Shown here in pieces: positions 8,490 through 16,510 of a DNA stretch of 64,000 nt. The position numbers and the translations under genes were made by a program. The notes beneath the pieces were generated by a model. The model had not been told where the DNA came from. It ran no database searches and worked only from the letters and a program-made list of their open reading frames with translations. Positions within the stretch are counted from its first letter, which is position 1, and each line of letters starts with the position of its first letter. The DNA is from JANLVJ01 sp031363945 (lineage in GTDB: Bacteria; Bacteroidota; Bacteroidia; Sphingobacteriales; Sphingobacteriaceae), in NCBI GenBank assembly GCA_031363945.1, contig JANLVJ010000073.1:11816-75815 (forward strand), given 5' to 3'.

Positions 8490-9588
8490 ACAGAAAATTA
8501 CAGCTTGCAATGGTCTATTATTTGGTATTGCCGTATTATTTGGCCTTATTCTAACAGGCTGCGCTGGCAACCAGCACCCGGTAGATCTTTCCGGGGCCGA
8601 GGTAACAACACAAAAGGTCGAGTTGGGTGCTATCGTTGAGCGAAATCTCAATGGATATGTACGTTTGCCGGGGGTTTTGAAACCATTTGATGAGGTTAAT
8701 ATTTATCCAAAGGTGAGCGGCTTTATCAAAGAAATGCTGGTAGACAGGGGCTCCATAGTTAAAAAAGGGCAATTATTGATCAGGCTAGAGGCACCAGAAT
8801 TATTATCTGCTGTTGAGGCGGCAAACTCAAAATATGTTCAGTCTCAGGAAACTTCACTGGCCAGTAAGGAAAAGTATGACCGGCTGAAAGATGCAGCCCG
8901 TGAGCCAGGGGCCGTTTCGCCCATTGATCTGGATAATGCATTGTCTAAAATGAAGGCTGATGCTGCAATATCTATGGCTGAGCACTCTAATCTCAATTCT
9001 GTGCGTACGATGCAATCTTACCTTGAAGTAAGGGCTCCGTTTGAAGGTATTATCACCCAGAGAAATGTTTCTAATGGTGCCCTTGTAGGCTCATCAGAAA
9101 CCAAGGACCAGCCATTACTTATTCTACAAAATCTGCAAAAACTCAGGCTGGAGGTTTTTATTCCTGAAAGCTATGTTGATAAGGTAGACCTGAATCAGGA
9201 AGTCAGCTATGTACTAAATGCTTTGCCGGGTAAGATTCTGCAGGCTAAAATCAGCAGGTCTTCAAATGCCCTCGGTTCTATGCATGCTGAGGCTATTGAA
9301 GTAGATGTGATCAATCACGATAAACAATTTAAGCCTGGCATGTATGGTGAAGTAAAGATTCCCCTAACATCAAATGCCACGTCTTTAGTGGTACCTGATA
9401 ATGCAATTGTTAAATCAACTGAACGGGAATTCATTGCTACAATTAAAAATGGGCGTACAGCATTAATTAATATTAAAGAAGGTCTGTCGAGTCATGATTC
9501 TACAGAGATTTTTGGAAATATCCATGCCCGCGATAGAATTGTTCTTCATGCAAATGATGAGCTTAAAGAGGGGGAAATTGTAAAGTAG
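8479..9588 (+). CDS. RND efflux periplasmic adaptor (membrane-fusion) lipoprotein
   Basis: 369 residues from the ATG at 8479, which overlaps the end of the pump gene by 11 bases; an in-frame ATG at 8446 would add 11 residues before the signal and is less likely. The N-terminus ends in a lipobox (L-T-G-C), so the mature protein should be anchored by its lipidated Cys. Domains follow the HlyD/AcrA plan: beta-barrel/lipoyl half (V-N-I-Y-P-K-V-S-G-F-I-K-E-M-L-V-D-R-G-S-I-V-K-K-G), alpha-hairpin (about 85-140), second lipoyl half (V-R-A-P-F-E-G-I-I-T-Q-R) and membrane-proximal domain. It joins the pump to the TolC trimer. A strong bidirectional terminator follows. Confidence 0.9.
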   Translation: MNFEQKITACNGLLFGIAVLFGLILTGCAGNQHPVDLSGAEVTTQKVELGAIVERNLNGYVRLPGVLKPFDEVNIYPKVSGFIKEMLVDRGSIVKKGQLLIRLEAPELLSAVEAANSKYVQSQETSLASKEKYDRLKDAAREPGAVSPIDLDNALSKMKADAAISMAEHSNLNSVRTMQSYLEVRAPFEGIITQRNVSNGALVGSSETKDQPLLILQNLQKLRLEVFIPESYVDKVDLNQEVSYVLNALPGKILQAKISRSSNALGSMHAEAIEVDVINHDKQFKPGMYGEVKIPLTSNATSLVVPDNAIVKSTEREFIATIKNGRTALINIKEGLSSHDSTEIFGNIHARDRIVLHANDELKEGEIVK

Positions 9589-9622
9589 ATATGGTGCCGA
9601 TTAAAAATTTGTAAACGATCAC

Positions 9623-9657
9623 AAAAAAAGGAGCTTCATTGCTGAAGCTCCTTTTTT
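9623..9657. terminator. Bidirectional Rho-independent terminator
   Basis: A perfect 9-bp stem GGAGCTTCA / TGAAGCTCC (9630-9638 and 9643-9651) with a TTGC loop is flanked by an A run on the left and a T run on the right, so it works on both strands. It sits between the convergent efflux adaptor gene and eno and probably ends both transcripts. Confidence 0.9.
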
Positions 9658-9690
9658 CATAAAGCGTTAATTATATAAAGTTTACGTAAA

Positions 9691-10980
9691 TTATTTAACG
9701 TACTTGAAGTTTTTACCAATGAACTGGGCTGTATCTCCTAATTCTTCTTCAATACGTAATAGCTGGTTATATTTGGCAATCCGATCTGAGCGCGAAGCAG
9801 AACCAGTTTTAATCTGACCGGTATTCAAGGCTACGGCAAGATCAGCTATCGTGGTATCTTCAGTTTCACCTGAACGATGACTGATGATTGACGTATAAGC
9901 AGCTCGTGAAGCCATATTAACAGCATCAATTGTTTCAGTCAATGTACCTATTTGATTGACCTTGATCAGAATTGAATTAGCAATTTTTTGATCAATGCCT
10001 TGTTTTAAACGCTTAACGTTAGTAACGAATAAATCATCACCTACAAGCTGAACATCTTTACCCAATTTCTGAGTCAATGATAACCATCCAGCCCAATCGT
10101 CTTCGGCAAGACCATCTTCGATTGAAATGATTGGATATTTTTTAGCCCAGTCTGCCCAGAAGGCAACCATATCTTCAGAGCTTAATTTATCACCACTAGA
10201 TTTTTTGAAATGGTATACTCTTTCTTCGTTGATATATAATTCAGAGGCAGCAGCATCCATGGCAATATAAACATCTTCACCTGGTTTGTAACCTGCTTTT
10301 TCAATTGCCTGAAGTACGATTTCAATTGCTTCTGTATTAGAACCGATATTTGGAGCAAAGCCACCTTCGTCACCAACATTGGTTGAATAACCTTTGCTTT
10401 TCAAAACACCTTTCAGGGTATGAAATATTTCAGTACCCCAACGTAAAGCCTCAGAAAAAGAAGGTGCGCCAATAGGCATAACCATAAATTCCTGGAAGTC
10501 GATTTTATTATCTGCATGGGCACCACCATTCAGGATGTTCATCATAGGTATTGGTAACGTGTTTGCATTAACACCACCCAGATACCGGTATAATGGTTGA
10601 TGTGATTCCTGAGCAGCAACACGGGCTACAGCCAGTGATACACCAAGAATTGCATTAGCACCAAGTTTTGATTTATTATCGGTACCATCAAGTTCAATCA
10701 GAACCTGGTCGATGTAGTTCTGTTCGAAAACATCAAGGCCTCTGATTTTTTCAGCGATAATATCATTTACATTATCTACAGCTTTTATTACGCCCTTACC
10801 CATAAAACGGCTTTTGTCATCATCGCGCAGTTCTACTGCTTCGTGAATACCGGTTGAAGCACCTGATGGTACGGCGGCACGACCTAAAAGACCGTTTTCA
10901 GTAATTACATCTACTTCAACTGTTGGATTGCCCCGGGAATCCAATATCTGCCGGGCTTTAACATCAAGAATTAAGCTCAT
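9691..10980 (-). CDS. eno: Enolase
   Basis: 429 residues, the normal length. Enolase converts 2-phosphoglycerate to phosphoenolpyruvate in glycolysis with two Mg ions. Visible signatures: the N-terminal A-R-Q-I-L-D-S-R-G-N-P-T-V-E-V, the catalytic-loop glycine-rich P-S-G-A-S-T-G (about 38-44), G-D-E-G-G-F-A-P-N with the general-acid Glu, metal ligands in S-I-E-D-G-L-A-E-D-D and G-D-D-L-F-V-T-N, catalytic Lys in I-K-V-N-Q-I-G-T, and the C-terminal S-H-R-S-G-E-T-E-D. The start at 10980 gives the canonical N-terminus. It lies 22 bases downstream of carA on the same strand and is probably co-transcribed with it. Confidence 0.98.
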   Translation of the reverse strand: MSLILDVKARQILDSRGNPTVEVDVITENGLLGRAAVPSGASTGIHEAVELRDDDKSRFMGKGVIKAVDNVNDIIAEKIRGLDVFEQNYIDQVLIELDGTDNKSKLGANAILGVSLAVARVAAQESHQPLYRYLGGVNANTLPIPMMNILNGGAHADNKIDFQEFMVMPIGAPSFSEALRWGTEIFHTLKGVLKSKGYSTNVGDEGGFAPNIGSNTEAIEIVLQAIEKAGYKPGEDVYIAMDAAASELYINEERVYHFKKSSGDKLSSEDMVAFWADWAKKYPIISIEDGLAEDDWAGWLSLTQKLGKDVQLVGDDLFVTNVKRLKQGIDQKIANSILIKVNQIGTLTETIDAVNMASRAAYTSIISHRSGETEDTTIADLAVALNTGQIKTGSASRSDRIAKYNQLLRIEEELGDTAQFIGKNFKYVK

Positions 10981-11002
10981 GTTTAATGTTTTTATAAATT
11001 TA

Positions 11003-12121
11003 TTAGCGTAATTCTACCATTTTTTTACCTAGTGAGGTAATAAACTCATCAAAAAGATAACGTGAGTCATGTGGCCCGGGCGATGCTTCAGGATGATATT
11101 GTACTGAAAAAGCTGGCTTGCCAATGACTCGTATGCCTTCAATTGTGCCATCATTCAGGTTGATATGTGTAATCTCAACTTTTTCTGAGCTTCTTATCTC
11201 GTCTGGATTGACACCAAAACCATGGTTTTGGGAAGTAACTTCGCAATGATCGAGTATGATATTTTTAACTGGATGATTTAAGCCCCGATGTCCGTTATGC
11301 ATCTTATAAGTAGAGATTTCATTGGCAAGGGCAAGTATCTGGTGACCAAGACAAATACCAAACATGGGCGCTTCATCAGCCAGAATTTCTTTAACAGTCT
11401 GTACTGCATATGGCATGGCTGAAGGGTCACCAGGACCGTTAGATATAAAATACCCATCTGCACCCCAGGCTTTCATTTCAGCATAACTCGTTTTGGCAGG
11501 AAAGACTTTGGCGTACACATCACGCTCAGTAAAATTCTTCAGAATGCTTTTTTTAACTCCAAGGTCAAGTACTGCTACTTTGTATGGTGCCTCTGGATTT
11601 CCATAATGGTAGGCCTCAGAAGTACAGACTTTTGATGATAGCTCTAATCCGTCCATTGATGGGGTTTGGTCAAGCTTTTCTTTTAACTCCTCAATACTTA
11701 TTTTCTCTGAACTTATGATCGCATTCATGGCACCTTTATCTCTGATATACCGAACCAGCGAGCGGGTATCAATATCTGAGATGGCGACCATATTCTGATC
11801 GAGATAATAATTTTGTAAAGATTGAGATGCCATCTTCCTGGAATAAACCTCACTGAAGTTCTTACAAACCAAACCAGCAATCTTGATCTCAGGTGATTCA
11901 TTTTCATCGTTATGAGTGCCATAGTTACCAATATGTACATTGGTAGTTACCATGATCTGACCAAAGTATGAAGGATCAGTAAATATCTCCTGATAACCTG
12001 TCATACCTGTGTTAAAACATATCTCACCTGTTGTGGTTCCAATCTTGCCAGCAGCTTTTCCATGGAAAACTGTTCCGTCTTCTAGAATAAGTACCGCAGG
12101 GATGCTTGCGATTTGCGTCAT
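11003..12121 (-). CDS. carA: Carbamoyl-phosphate synthase small (glutaminase) subunit
   Basis: 372 residues. CarA hydrolyses glutamine and channels ammonia to CarB for carbamoyl phosphate, feeding pyrimidine and arginine synthesis. The N-terminal half has the CPSase small-chain pattern (L-E-D-G-T-V-F-H-G-K, G-E-I-C-F-N-T-G-M-T-G-Y-Q-E-I, D-T-R-S-L-V-R). The C-terminal class-I glutamine amidotransferase domain shows the nucleophile Cys in G-I-C-L-G-H-Q and the His-Glu pair in Y-H-P-E-A-S-P-G-P-H-D. carB is not in the window. A structured leader precedes the gene. Confidence 0.97.
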   Translation of the reverse strand: MTQIASIPAVLILEDGTVFHGKAAGKIGTTTGEICFNTGMTGYQEIFTDPSYFGQIMVTTNVHIGNYGTHNDENESPEIKIAGLVCKNFSEVYSRKMASQSLQNYYLDQNMVAISDIDTRSLVRYIRDKGAMNAIISSEKISIEELKEKLDQTPSMDGLELSSKVCTSEAYHYGNPEAPYKVAVLDLGVKKSILKNFTERDVYAKVFPAKTSYAEMKAWGADGYFISNGPGDPSAMPYAVQTVKEILADEAPMFGICLGHQILALANEISTYKMHNGHRGLNHPVKNIILDHCEVTSQNHGFGVNPDEIRSSEKVEITHINLNDGTIEGIRVIGKPAFSVQYHPEASPGPHDSRYLFDEFITSLGKKMVELR

Positions 12122-12159
12122 ACAATAAAAGTAATTTTAAATCTTAAAGAAAAACCCGA

Positions 12160-12224
12160 TACCTGGCAGCAGGAATGCTGTCTTATCTGAAAATAAGCGT
12201 GTTGAGGGGCCTCAATATTCACGC
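12160..12224 (-). promoter_or_regulatory. Structured 5' leader of carA (three small hairpins)
   Basis: Upstream of carA three inverted repeats lie in a row: CAGCA-GGAA-TGCTG (12167-12180), CTTAT-N6-ATAAG (12182-12197) and a longer one with arms GCGTG/CACGC enclosing TTGAG/CTCAA (12197-12224). TATACCTTTA just upstream resembles a -7 element, so the hairpins would be transcribed into the carA mRNA. A regulatory leader is plausible but no known riboswitch class is recognised. Confidence 0.3.
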
Positions 12225-12256
12225 GCTAAAGGTATAAAAATAAACCTAAAATCATC

Positions 12257-12264
12257 TACATTCG
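12257..12264 (+). promoter_or_regulatory. Candidate -7 element for panB
   Basis: TACATTCG differs from TAnnTTTG at one position and lies 20 bases before the panB ATG. The identical octamer is found upstream of purH, which modestly strengthens the call. No convincing -33 TTTG is seen. Confidence 0.3.
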
Positions 12265-12284
12265 TTCTTCCTCATGACTCAGCT

Positions 12285-13100
12285 ATGTCAATAAACAAAG
12301 AAGTTAAACGTATTACAACTCAGACTCTTCTGGAGATGAAGGCAAAGGGTGAGAAAATATCTGCTCTAACAGCATACGATTATTCAATGGCAAAGATTGT
12401 TGATGAAGCTGGGCTAGACGTAGTGTTGGTAGGTGATTCAGCATCAAATGTCATGGCTGGTCATGAAACTACCCTGCCAATTACACTTGATCAGATGATT
12501 TATCATGCGGCATCAGTGGTGAGGGCAGTGAAAAAGGCATTGGTAATAGTTGACCTCCCTTTTGGGTCATATCAGGGTAATTCAAAAGAAGCCCTGCATT
12601 CTGCTATCCGGATCATGAAAGAATCTGGGGCACATGCTGTAAAACTTGAAGGAGGAATTGAAATTAAAGAATCAATTGATCGTATTTTATCAGGAGGTAT
12701 ACCTGTAATGGGCCACCTTGGGCTTACACCACAATCTATCTACAAATTTGGCACTTATGCCGTAAGAGCTCAGGAAAATGGCGAAGCAGAGAAACTTCTC
12801 AGCGATGCAAAAATGCTTGAAAATGCAGGTTGTTTTGGTGTAGTTTTGGAAAAAATTCCCGCTAGTCTGGGCAAAAAAGTTACTGCAAGTCTTCATATCC
12901 CTACTATTGGTATCGGTGCAGGCTCAAATGTTGACGGTCAGATCCTGGTGATTCATGATATGCTGGGATTAAACAAAGGCTTCAGACCAAGATTCCTCAG
13001 ACAGTACCTTAACCTGTATGATGAAATGAATGCTGCCGTAAAGAACTATATCTCCGATGTAAAAGGGGGTAAATTCCCGAATGAAAAAGAACAATATTGA
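12285..13100 (+). CDS. panB: 3-methyl-2-oxobutanoate hydroxymethyltransferase
   Basis: 271 residues, typical length. PanB transfers a hydroxymethyl group from methylene-tetrahydrofolate to 2-oxoisovalerate, the first committed step to pantothenate and coenzyme A. Signatures: L-T-A-Y-D-Y-S-M-A near residue 27, V-G-D-S-A-S-N-V-M-A-G-H (Mg-binding Asp), D-L-P-F-G-S-Y-Q (about 90), K-L-E-G-G, the catalytic Glu region V-L-E-K-I-P and I-G-I-G-A-G near 210. Its TGA overlaps the TTG start of the pseudouridine synthase, so the two form a tight operon. Confidence 0.97.
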   Translation: MSINKEVKRITTQTLLEMKAKGEKISALTAYDYSMAKIVDEAGLDVVLVGDSASNVMAGHETTLPITLDQMIYHAASVVRAVKKALVIVDLPFGSYQGNSKEALHSAIRIMKESGAHAVKLEGGIEIKESIDRILSGGIPVMGHLGLTPQSIYKFGTYAVRAQENGEAEKLLSDAKMLENAGCFGVVLEKIPASLGKKVTASLHIPTIGIGAGSNVDGQILVIHDMLGLNKGFRPRFLRQYLNLYDEMNAAVKNYISDVKGGKFPNEKEQY

Positions 13101-13798
13101 AAACTGAAAATAGTAATAATCTCGAAGTAATATATGAAGATAATCATATCCTGGCCATTAATAAGCAGCCTGGTATGATTGTGCAGATTGATAAATCGGG
13201 AGATAAATCAATGGATGAAATGGTGCAGGAGTACCTGGCCGAAAAATACCATAAACCAGGGAAAGCATTTGTTGGTGTAATTCACCGTTTAGACAGACCT
13301 GTTAGTGGGGTAATCTTATTTGCCCGCACTAGTAAAGCGCTCGACCGTATGAATTTGCAATTCAAAGAGCGGGAGATCAATAAAACGTATTGGGCAGTTA
13401 CCAGGGTAGAGCCTAAAATACATGAAGATACCCTGGTTCACTGGCTGCTGAAAGACAGGGAGAGTAATGTTGTCAAGCATTATGATCATGAAGTGCCCGG
13501 TAGCCAGCGTGCTGAATTAAGTTATAAGCTTAAAGGTGCCGATAATGGATTTTTCTTACTTGAAGTTAATCCGATCACTGGGCGCTCGCATCAGATCAGG
13601 GTTCAGATCTCAAGTTTAGGTTGCCCCATTTGTGGTGATAATAAATACGGCTACCCCAGAGGATATAAAGAAAAGTTCATTGGCCTGCATGCCAGACGAC
13701 TGAGATTTATACATCCTGTAAAAAAAGAACCAGTCGAAATTATAGCTTCATTACCAAGCCTTGAATTCTGGGATATCTGGCGTAATGTGCCAGTCTGA
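13097..13798 (+). CDS. RluA-family pseudouridine synthase
   Basis: 233 residues. Enzymes of this family isomerise uridine to pseudouridine in rRNA or tRNA. The motif H-R-L-D-R-P-V-S-G near residue 66 carries the catalytic Asp, N-P-I-T-G-R-S-H-Q-I-R-V-Q (about 161-173) is the second family signature, and Y-E-D-N-H-I-L-A-I-N-K at the N-terminus starts the fold. There is no S4 domain. The only start leaving an intact N-terminus is TTG at 13097, four bases inside panB, implying translational coupling. The position modified cannot be told from sequence. Confidence 0.9.
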   Translation: MKTENSNNLEVIYEDNHILAINKQPGMIVQIDKSGDKSMDEMVQEYLAEKYHKPGKAFVGVIHRLDRPVSGVILFARTSKALDRMNLQFKEREINKTYWAVTRVEPKIHEDTLVHWLLKDRESNVVKHYDHEVPGSQRAELSYKLKGADNGFFLLEVNPITGRSHQIRVQISSLGCPICGDNKYGYPRGYKEKFIGLHARRLRFIHPVKKEPVEIIASLPSLEFWDIWRNVPV

Positions 13799-13830
13799 TC
13801 TATAATTGATCTGACCTTAGGAATTTTTAT

Positions 13831-14655
13831 TTATCTGTTAGCTTTTGTGTTCAAGGTAATGCTGTACCTGAGTTGGTCACAAATTTTCCTGATTTCGCGG
13901 GTGTCAATTTTTAAATTTTTAAGTGTGTCGAGCTCGGCTTGTAGTTTCTTAAACTGCTCCTGCCTGATCGCAGTTTTTGGTTCTTTAGGTTGAACAGGTA
14001 ATCATGCCGTCTTATATGGGCCATTTCATGTAAAAAGGATGGCCTCAACCTGATCGGGGCTAAGCAGGCTCATCATACCTAAAGGAATAAGAACTATAGG
14101 CTTTAAAAATCCAATGGTTAGCGGTGTGCTAACCAGCTCTGAACTATAAAGCTTTATTGATCTCTTGAATTTGCTTAAATGACATGCATTATTAAAGACG
14201 GTTAATAAATTTATTCCTGGTAAATATAGATAACGCGTATTCCTGAAGCGATCTAAACGGTTATAGCTGCCCAGCATCCTGAAAGATAAATACCCTAGAA
14301 TTAGGAGATATGAGGGTACTAATAAAACTAGGATCTGATCAAATTCATTGGCCAGGCGTTCAAAAGACCAATAGTGTACAGACGTACTAACAGGCATTAA
14401 ATTTTTAGTTGCCACATTGATTACCTGAACTGAAAATTGCTCCGGTATAAATAACTGATAGATAAAAGTACCAACAAAGGTGAAAAACAGGATACTTAAA
14501 CCCAGATAGGCTATAATGTATCTGACAGAAGCTTTCTTGCTCCAGAGAATAAAGCAAACTTTACAGATCAGGCAGAGTATAAAGCCTTGCCATAAAGAAT
14601 GAAATAAGGCCCAACCTAGGGGTCTTAACCAAATTGACATTGCAGCTATGTTCAT
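13831..14655 (-). pseudogene. Broken M56/BlaR1-type membrane peptidase
   Basis: The first 209 residues read well as the N-terminal half of a BlaR1/MecR1-like M56 metallopeptidase: membrane helices at about 10-30, 43-66 and 110-130, then S-T-P-L-T-I-G-F-L-K-P-I-V-L-I-P and L-S-P-D-Q-V-E-A-I-L. The frame ends in TGA at 14026. A one-base shift at the short T run restores H-E-M-A-H-I-R-R-H-D-Y-L-F-N, including the zinc motif HExxH. Immediately after, a different frame encodes a polar tail (P-V-Q-P-K-E-P-K ... N-T-K-A-N-R) to a TAA at 13831. So one frameshift plus an internal deletion have destroyed the gene. It follows the repressor gene by one base. Confidence 0.8.
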
Positions 14656-14656
14656 T

Positions 14657-15043
14657 TTATTTCCCTTTTTTATCGAGTTGTTTCAAGTATTTGCGAATCT
14701 GATCCAGATCTTTTTTACTGGTTTTCTTATTTCCCAGGGCCTGCATGACCAGATCAACGCTTGAGCCCAGAAAGAGTGAATCAATGACTTTATTTAACAT
14801 TAATTTTTGAGTCTTATCCTGACTGACGGCGGCTTCATACAGATGAGATTTTGTATCAGTGTTTCTGGTTAGCAGCCCCTTTTCAAACATGATTTGCATT
14901 AATTTAAGAGTTGTCGTATAACCAACTGTTTTTTTCTTTGCCAATGTATCATGTACCTCTCTCACGGTCGCTTCTTTTTTAAACCAGATGATTTGTAATA
15001 TCTCGAGTTCGCTCTCAGTAGGTTTAAGTTCAGCAATGCTCAT
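14657..15043 (-). CDS. BlaI/MecI/CopY-type transcriptional repressor
   Basis: 128 residues from the ATG at 15043 (TTG at 15049 adds two). The winged helix is plain: E-L-K-P-T-E-S-E-L-E-I-L-Q-I-I-W, then V-R-E-V-H-D-T-L and the recognition helix in Y-T-T-T-L-K-L-M-Q-I-M-F-E-K-G-L-L, followed by a C-terminal dimerisation part ending L-D-K-K-G-K. In the classical system an M56 protease senses a signal and triggers cleavage of this repressor. Here the partner is a pseudogene while the repressor looks intact. Two palindromes overlap its promoter, which predicts autorepression. Confidence 0.9.
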   Translation of the reverse strand: MSIAELKPTESELEILQIIWFKKEATVREVHDTLAKKKTVGYTTTLKLMQIMFEKGLLTRNTDTKSHLYEAAVSQDKTQKLMLNKVIDSLFLGSSVDLVMQALGNKKTSKKDLDQIRKYLKQLDKKGK

Positions 15044-15059
15044 AATCAATAATTTATTT

Positions 15060-15101
15060 TACGAATAGTTTCGTATATCAAAGCTTACGAATTTATTCGT
15101 A
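15060..15101 (-). promoter_or_regulatory. Twin palindromic operators over the blaI promoter
   Basis: Two 16-bp inverted repeats with identical half-sites TACGAA/TTCGTA lie at 15060-15075 and 15086-15101, centres 26 bases apart. On the minus strand the sequence TTTG ... AAGCTTTG with a spacer of about 20 bases forms a near-consensus promoter whose -7 and spacer run through both palindromes. BlaI/MecI repressors bind dyads with TAC/GTA ends, so these are the likely autoregulatory sites. Confidence 0.75.
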
Positions 15102-15125
15102 GAGTGCAAATTTATTTTAAAATAA

Positions 15126-15156
15126 AAAAGCGGGCACCCTTATCGGGCCCGCTTTT
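15126..15156. terminator. Terminator hairpin between icd and the blaI region
   Basis: GCGGGC (15130-15135) pairs with GCCCGC (15147-15152); flanking A and T runs extend the stem and supply a U tract in either direction. A second partial copy of the core (GCACCCTTATCGGG, from about 15175) lies 45 bases to the right without a complete stem. It probably terminates icd transcription, which runs leftward. Confidence 0.7.
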
Positions 15157-15232
15157 AATGATTTAAAATAATGTGCACCCTTATCGGGGGCCGCTCTGAA
15201 CTTTATCCTGTCAATAAACAGAAACAGCTAAT

Positions 15233-16483
15233 TTAATCTATTGAATGTAAATTTAACTTGGCCGTAAGTCCCTGATCAATAGCATCAAGAAATTCTTCAG
15301 TATAAAGATAATGCTCACCATGCCTGACTTTATTACCATGGATATTTACAGCCAGGTCTTTCGTCATCTTACCTGATTCTACGGTTTCAACACAAACTTC
15401 TTCAAGGCTATGACAGAAATTAATCAGATCATTATTCTGATCTAATTTGCCCCTGAATTCAAGACCACGAGTCCAGGCATATATTGATGCAATCGGATTG
15501 GTAGAGGTTGGTCTGCCTGCCTGATGATCACGGTAATGTCTGGTGACAGTACCATGAGCAGCTTCAGCTTCCATTGTCTCACCATCTGGTGTAACAAGTA
15601 CAGATGTCATTAGACCAAGCGACCCAAAGCCTTGAGCAACTGTATCTGACTGAACATCGCCGTCATAATTCTTACATGCCCAGACGAAGTTACCATGCCA
15701 TTTCAGCACTGAGGCAACCATATCATCTATCAGACGGTGTTCATAGGTGATTCCTAACTCTTCCATCTGTGGTCTGAATTCATTTAGGTAGATTTCTTCA
15801 AAAATGTCTTTGAACCGGCCATCATACTTCTTCAGAATGGTATTCTTGGTAGAAAGATATAGCGGCCATTTCTTTATGATTGCCTGATTAAAGCAAGCCC
15901 TTGCAAAGCCTTTGATTGATTCATCGGTATTATACATGGCCAGGGCAACACCATCGCCCTCGAAGTTATAAACTTCAAATGATTGAACCGGGCTACCATC
16001 TTCAGGTGTGAAACTGATATTTAATTTGCCCTTGCCTTTAGTAACAAAATCTGTTGCCTTGTATTGATCGCCAAATGCATGCCGGCCTATACAGATTGGA
16101 GCTGTCCAGTTAGGTACAAGGCGAGGTACATTAGAGATAACAATAGGTTCTCTGAATACCGTACCGTCAAGAATATTTCTGATCGTACCATTTGGTGATC
16201 TCCACATTTGCTTAAGACCAAATTCTTTAACCCTGGTTTCATCAGGCGTAATAGTGGCACATTTTATACCGACATGGTATTTTTTTATAGCATTTGCTGC
16301 ATCTATGGTAACCTGATCATTTGTTTCATCACGATACTTCATGCCAAGATCATAGTATTTAATATCAAGATCCAGGTAAGGGAATATTAGCTTCTCTTTA
16401 ATGAATGACCAGATGATACGGGTCATTTCATCCCCGTCGAGTTCGACAACCGGATTTGCTACTTTGATTTTTGTAAAGGGCAT
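15233..16483 (-). CDS. icd: NADP-dependent isocitrate dehydrogenase (eukaryote-like type)
   Basis: 416 residues. It oxidatively decarboxylates isocitrate to 2-oxoglutarate in the citrate cycle. The sequence belongs to the homodimeric IDH1/IDH2-like subfamily: V-E-L-D-G-D-E-M-T-R-I-I-W near the start, C-A-T-I-T-P-D-E, M-W-R-S-P-N-G-T-I-R-N-I-L-D-G-T (substrate Ser/Asn/Arg), I-G-R-H-A-F-G-D-Q-Y, D-D-M-V-A metal ligands, and E-A-A-H-G-T-V-T-R-H near 310 for NADP. It starts 27 bases after dnaX on the same strand and may share its transcript. A terminator lies downstream. Confidence 0.97.
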   Translation of the reverse strand: MPFTKIKVANPVVELDGDEMTRIIWSFIKEKLIFPYLDLDIKYYDLGMKYRDETNDQVTIDAANAIKKYHVGIKCATITPDETRVKEFGLKQMWRSPNGTIRNILDGTVFREPIVISNVPRLVPNWTAPICIGRHAFGDQYKATDFVTKGKGKLNISFTPEDGSPVQSFEVYNFEGDGVALAMYNTDESIKGFARACFNQAIIKKWPLYLSTKNTILKKYDGRFKDIFEEIYLNEFRPQMEELGITYEHRLIDDMVASVLKWHGNFVWACKNYDGDVQSDTVAQGFGSLGLMTSVLVTPDGETMEAEAAHGTVTRHYRDHQAGRPTSTNPIASIYAWTRGLEFRGKLDQNNDLINFCHSLEEVCVETVESGKMTKDLAVNIHGNKVRHGEHYLYTEEFLDAIDQGLTAKLNLHSID

Positions 16484-16510
16484 ATTATAATTTTTAAAGT
16501 AAATATAAGT

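Noticed and set aside
14020..14040. Programmed frameshift before HEMAH in the M56 gene
   Set aside because: The restored frame runs only a few codons before the next junction; with the internal deletion, decay explains it better.
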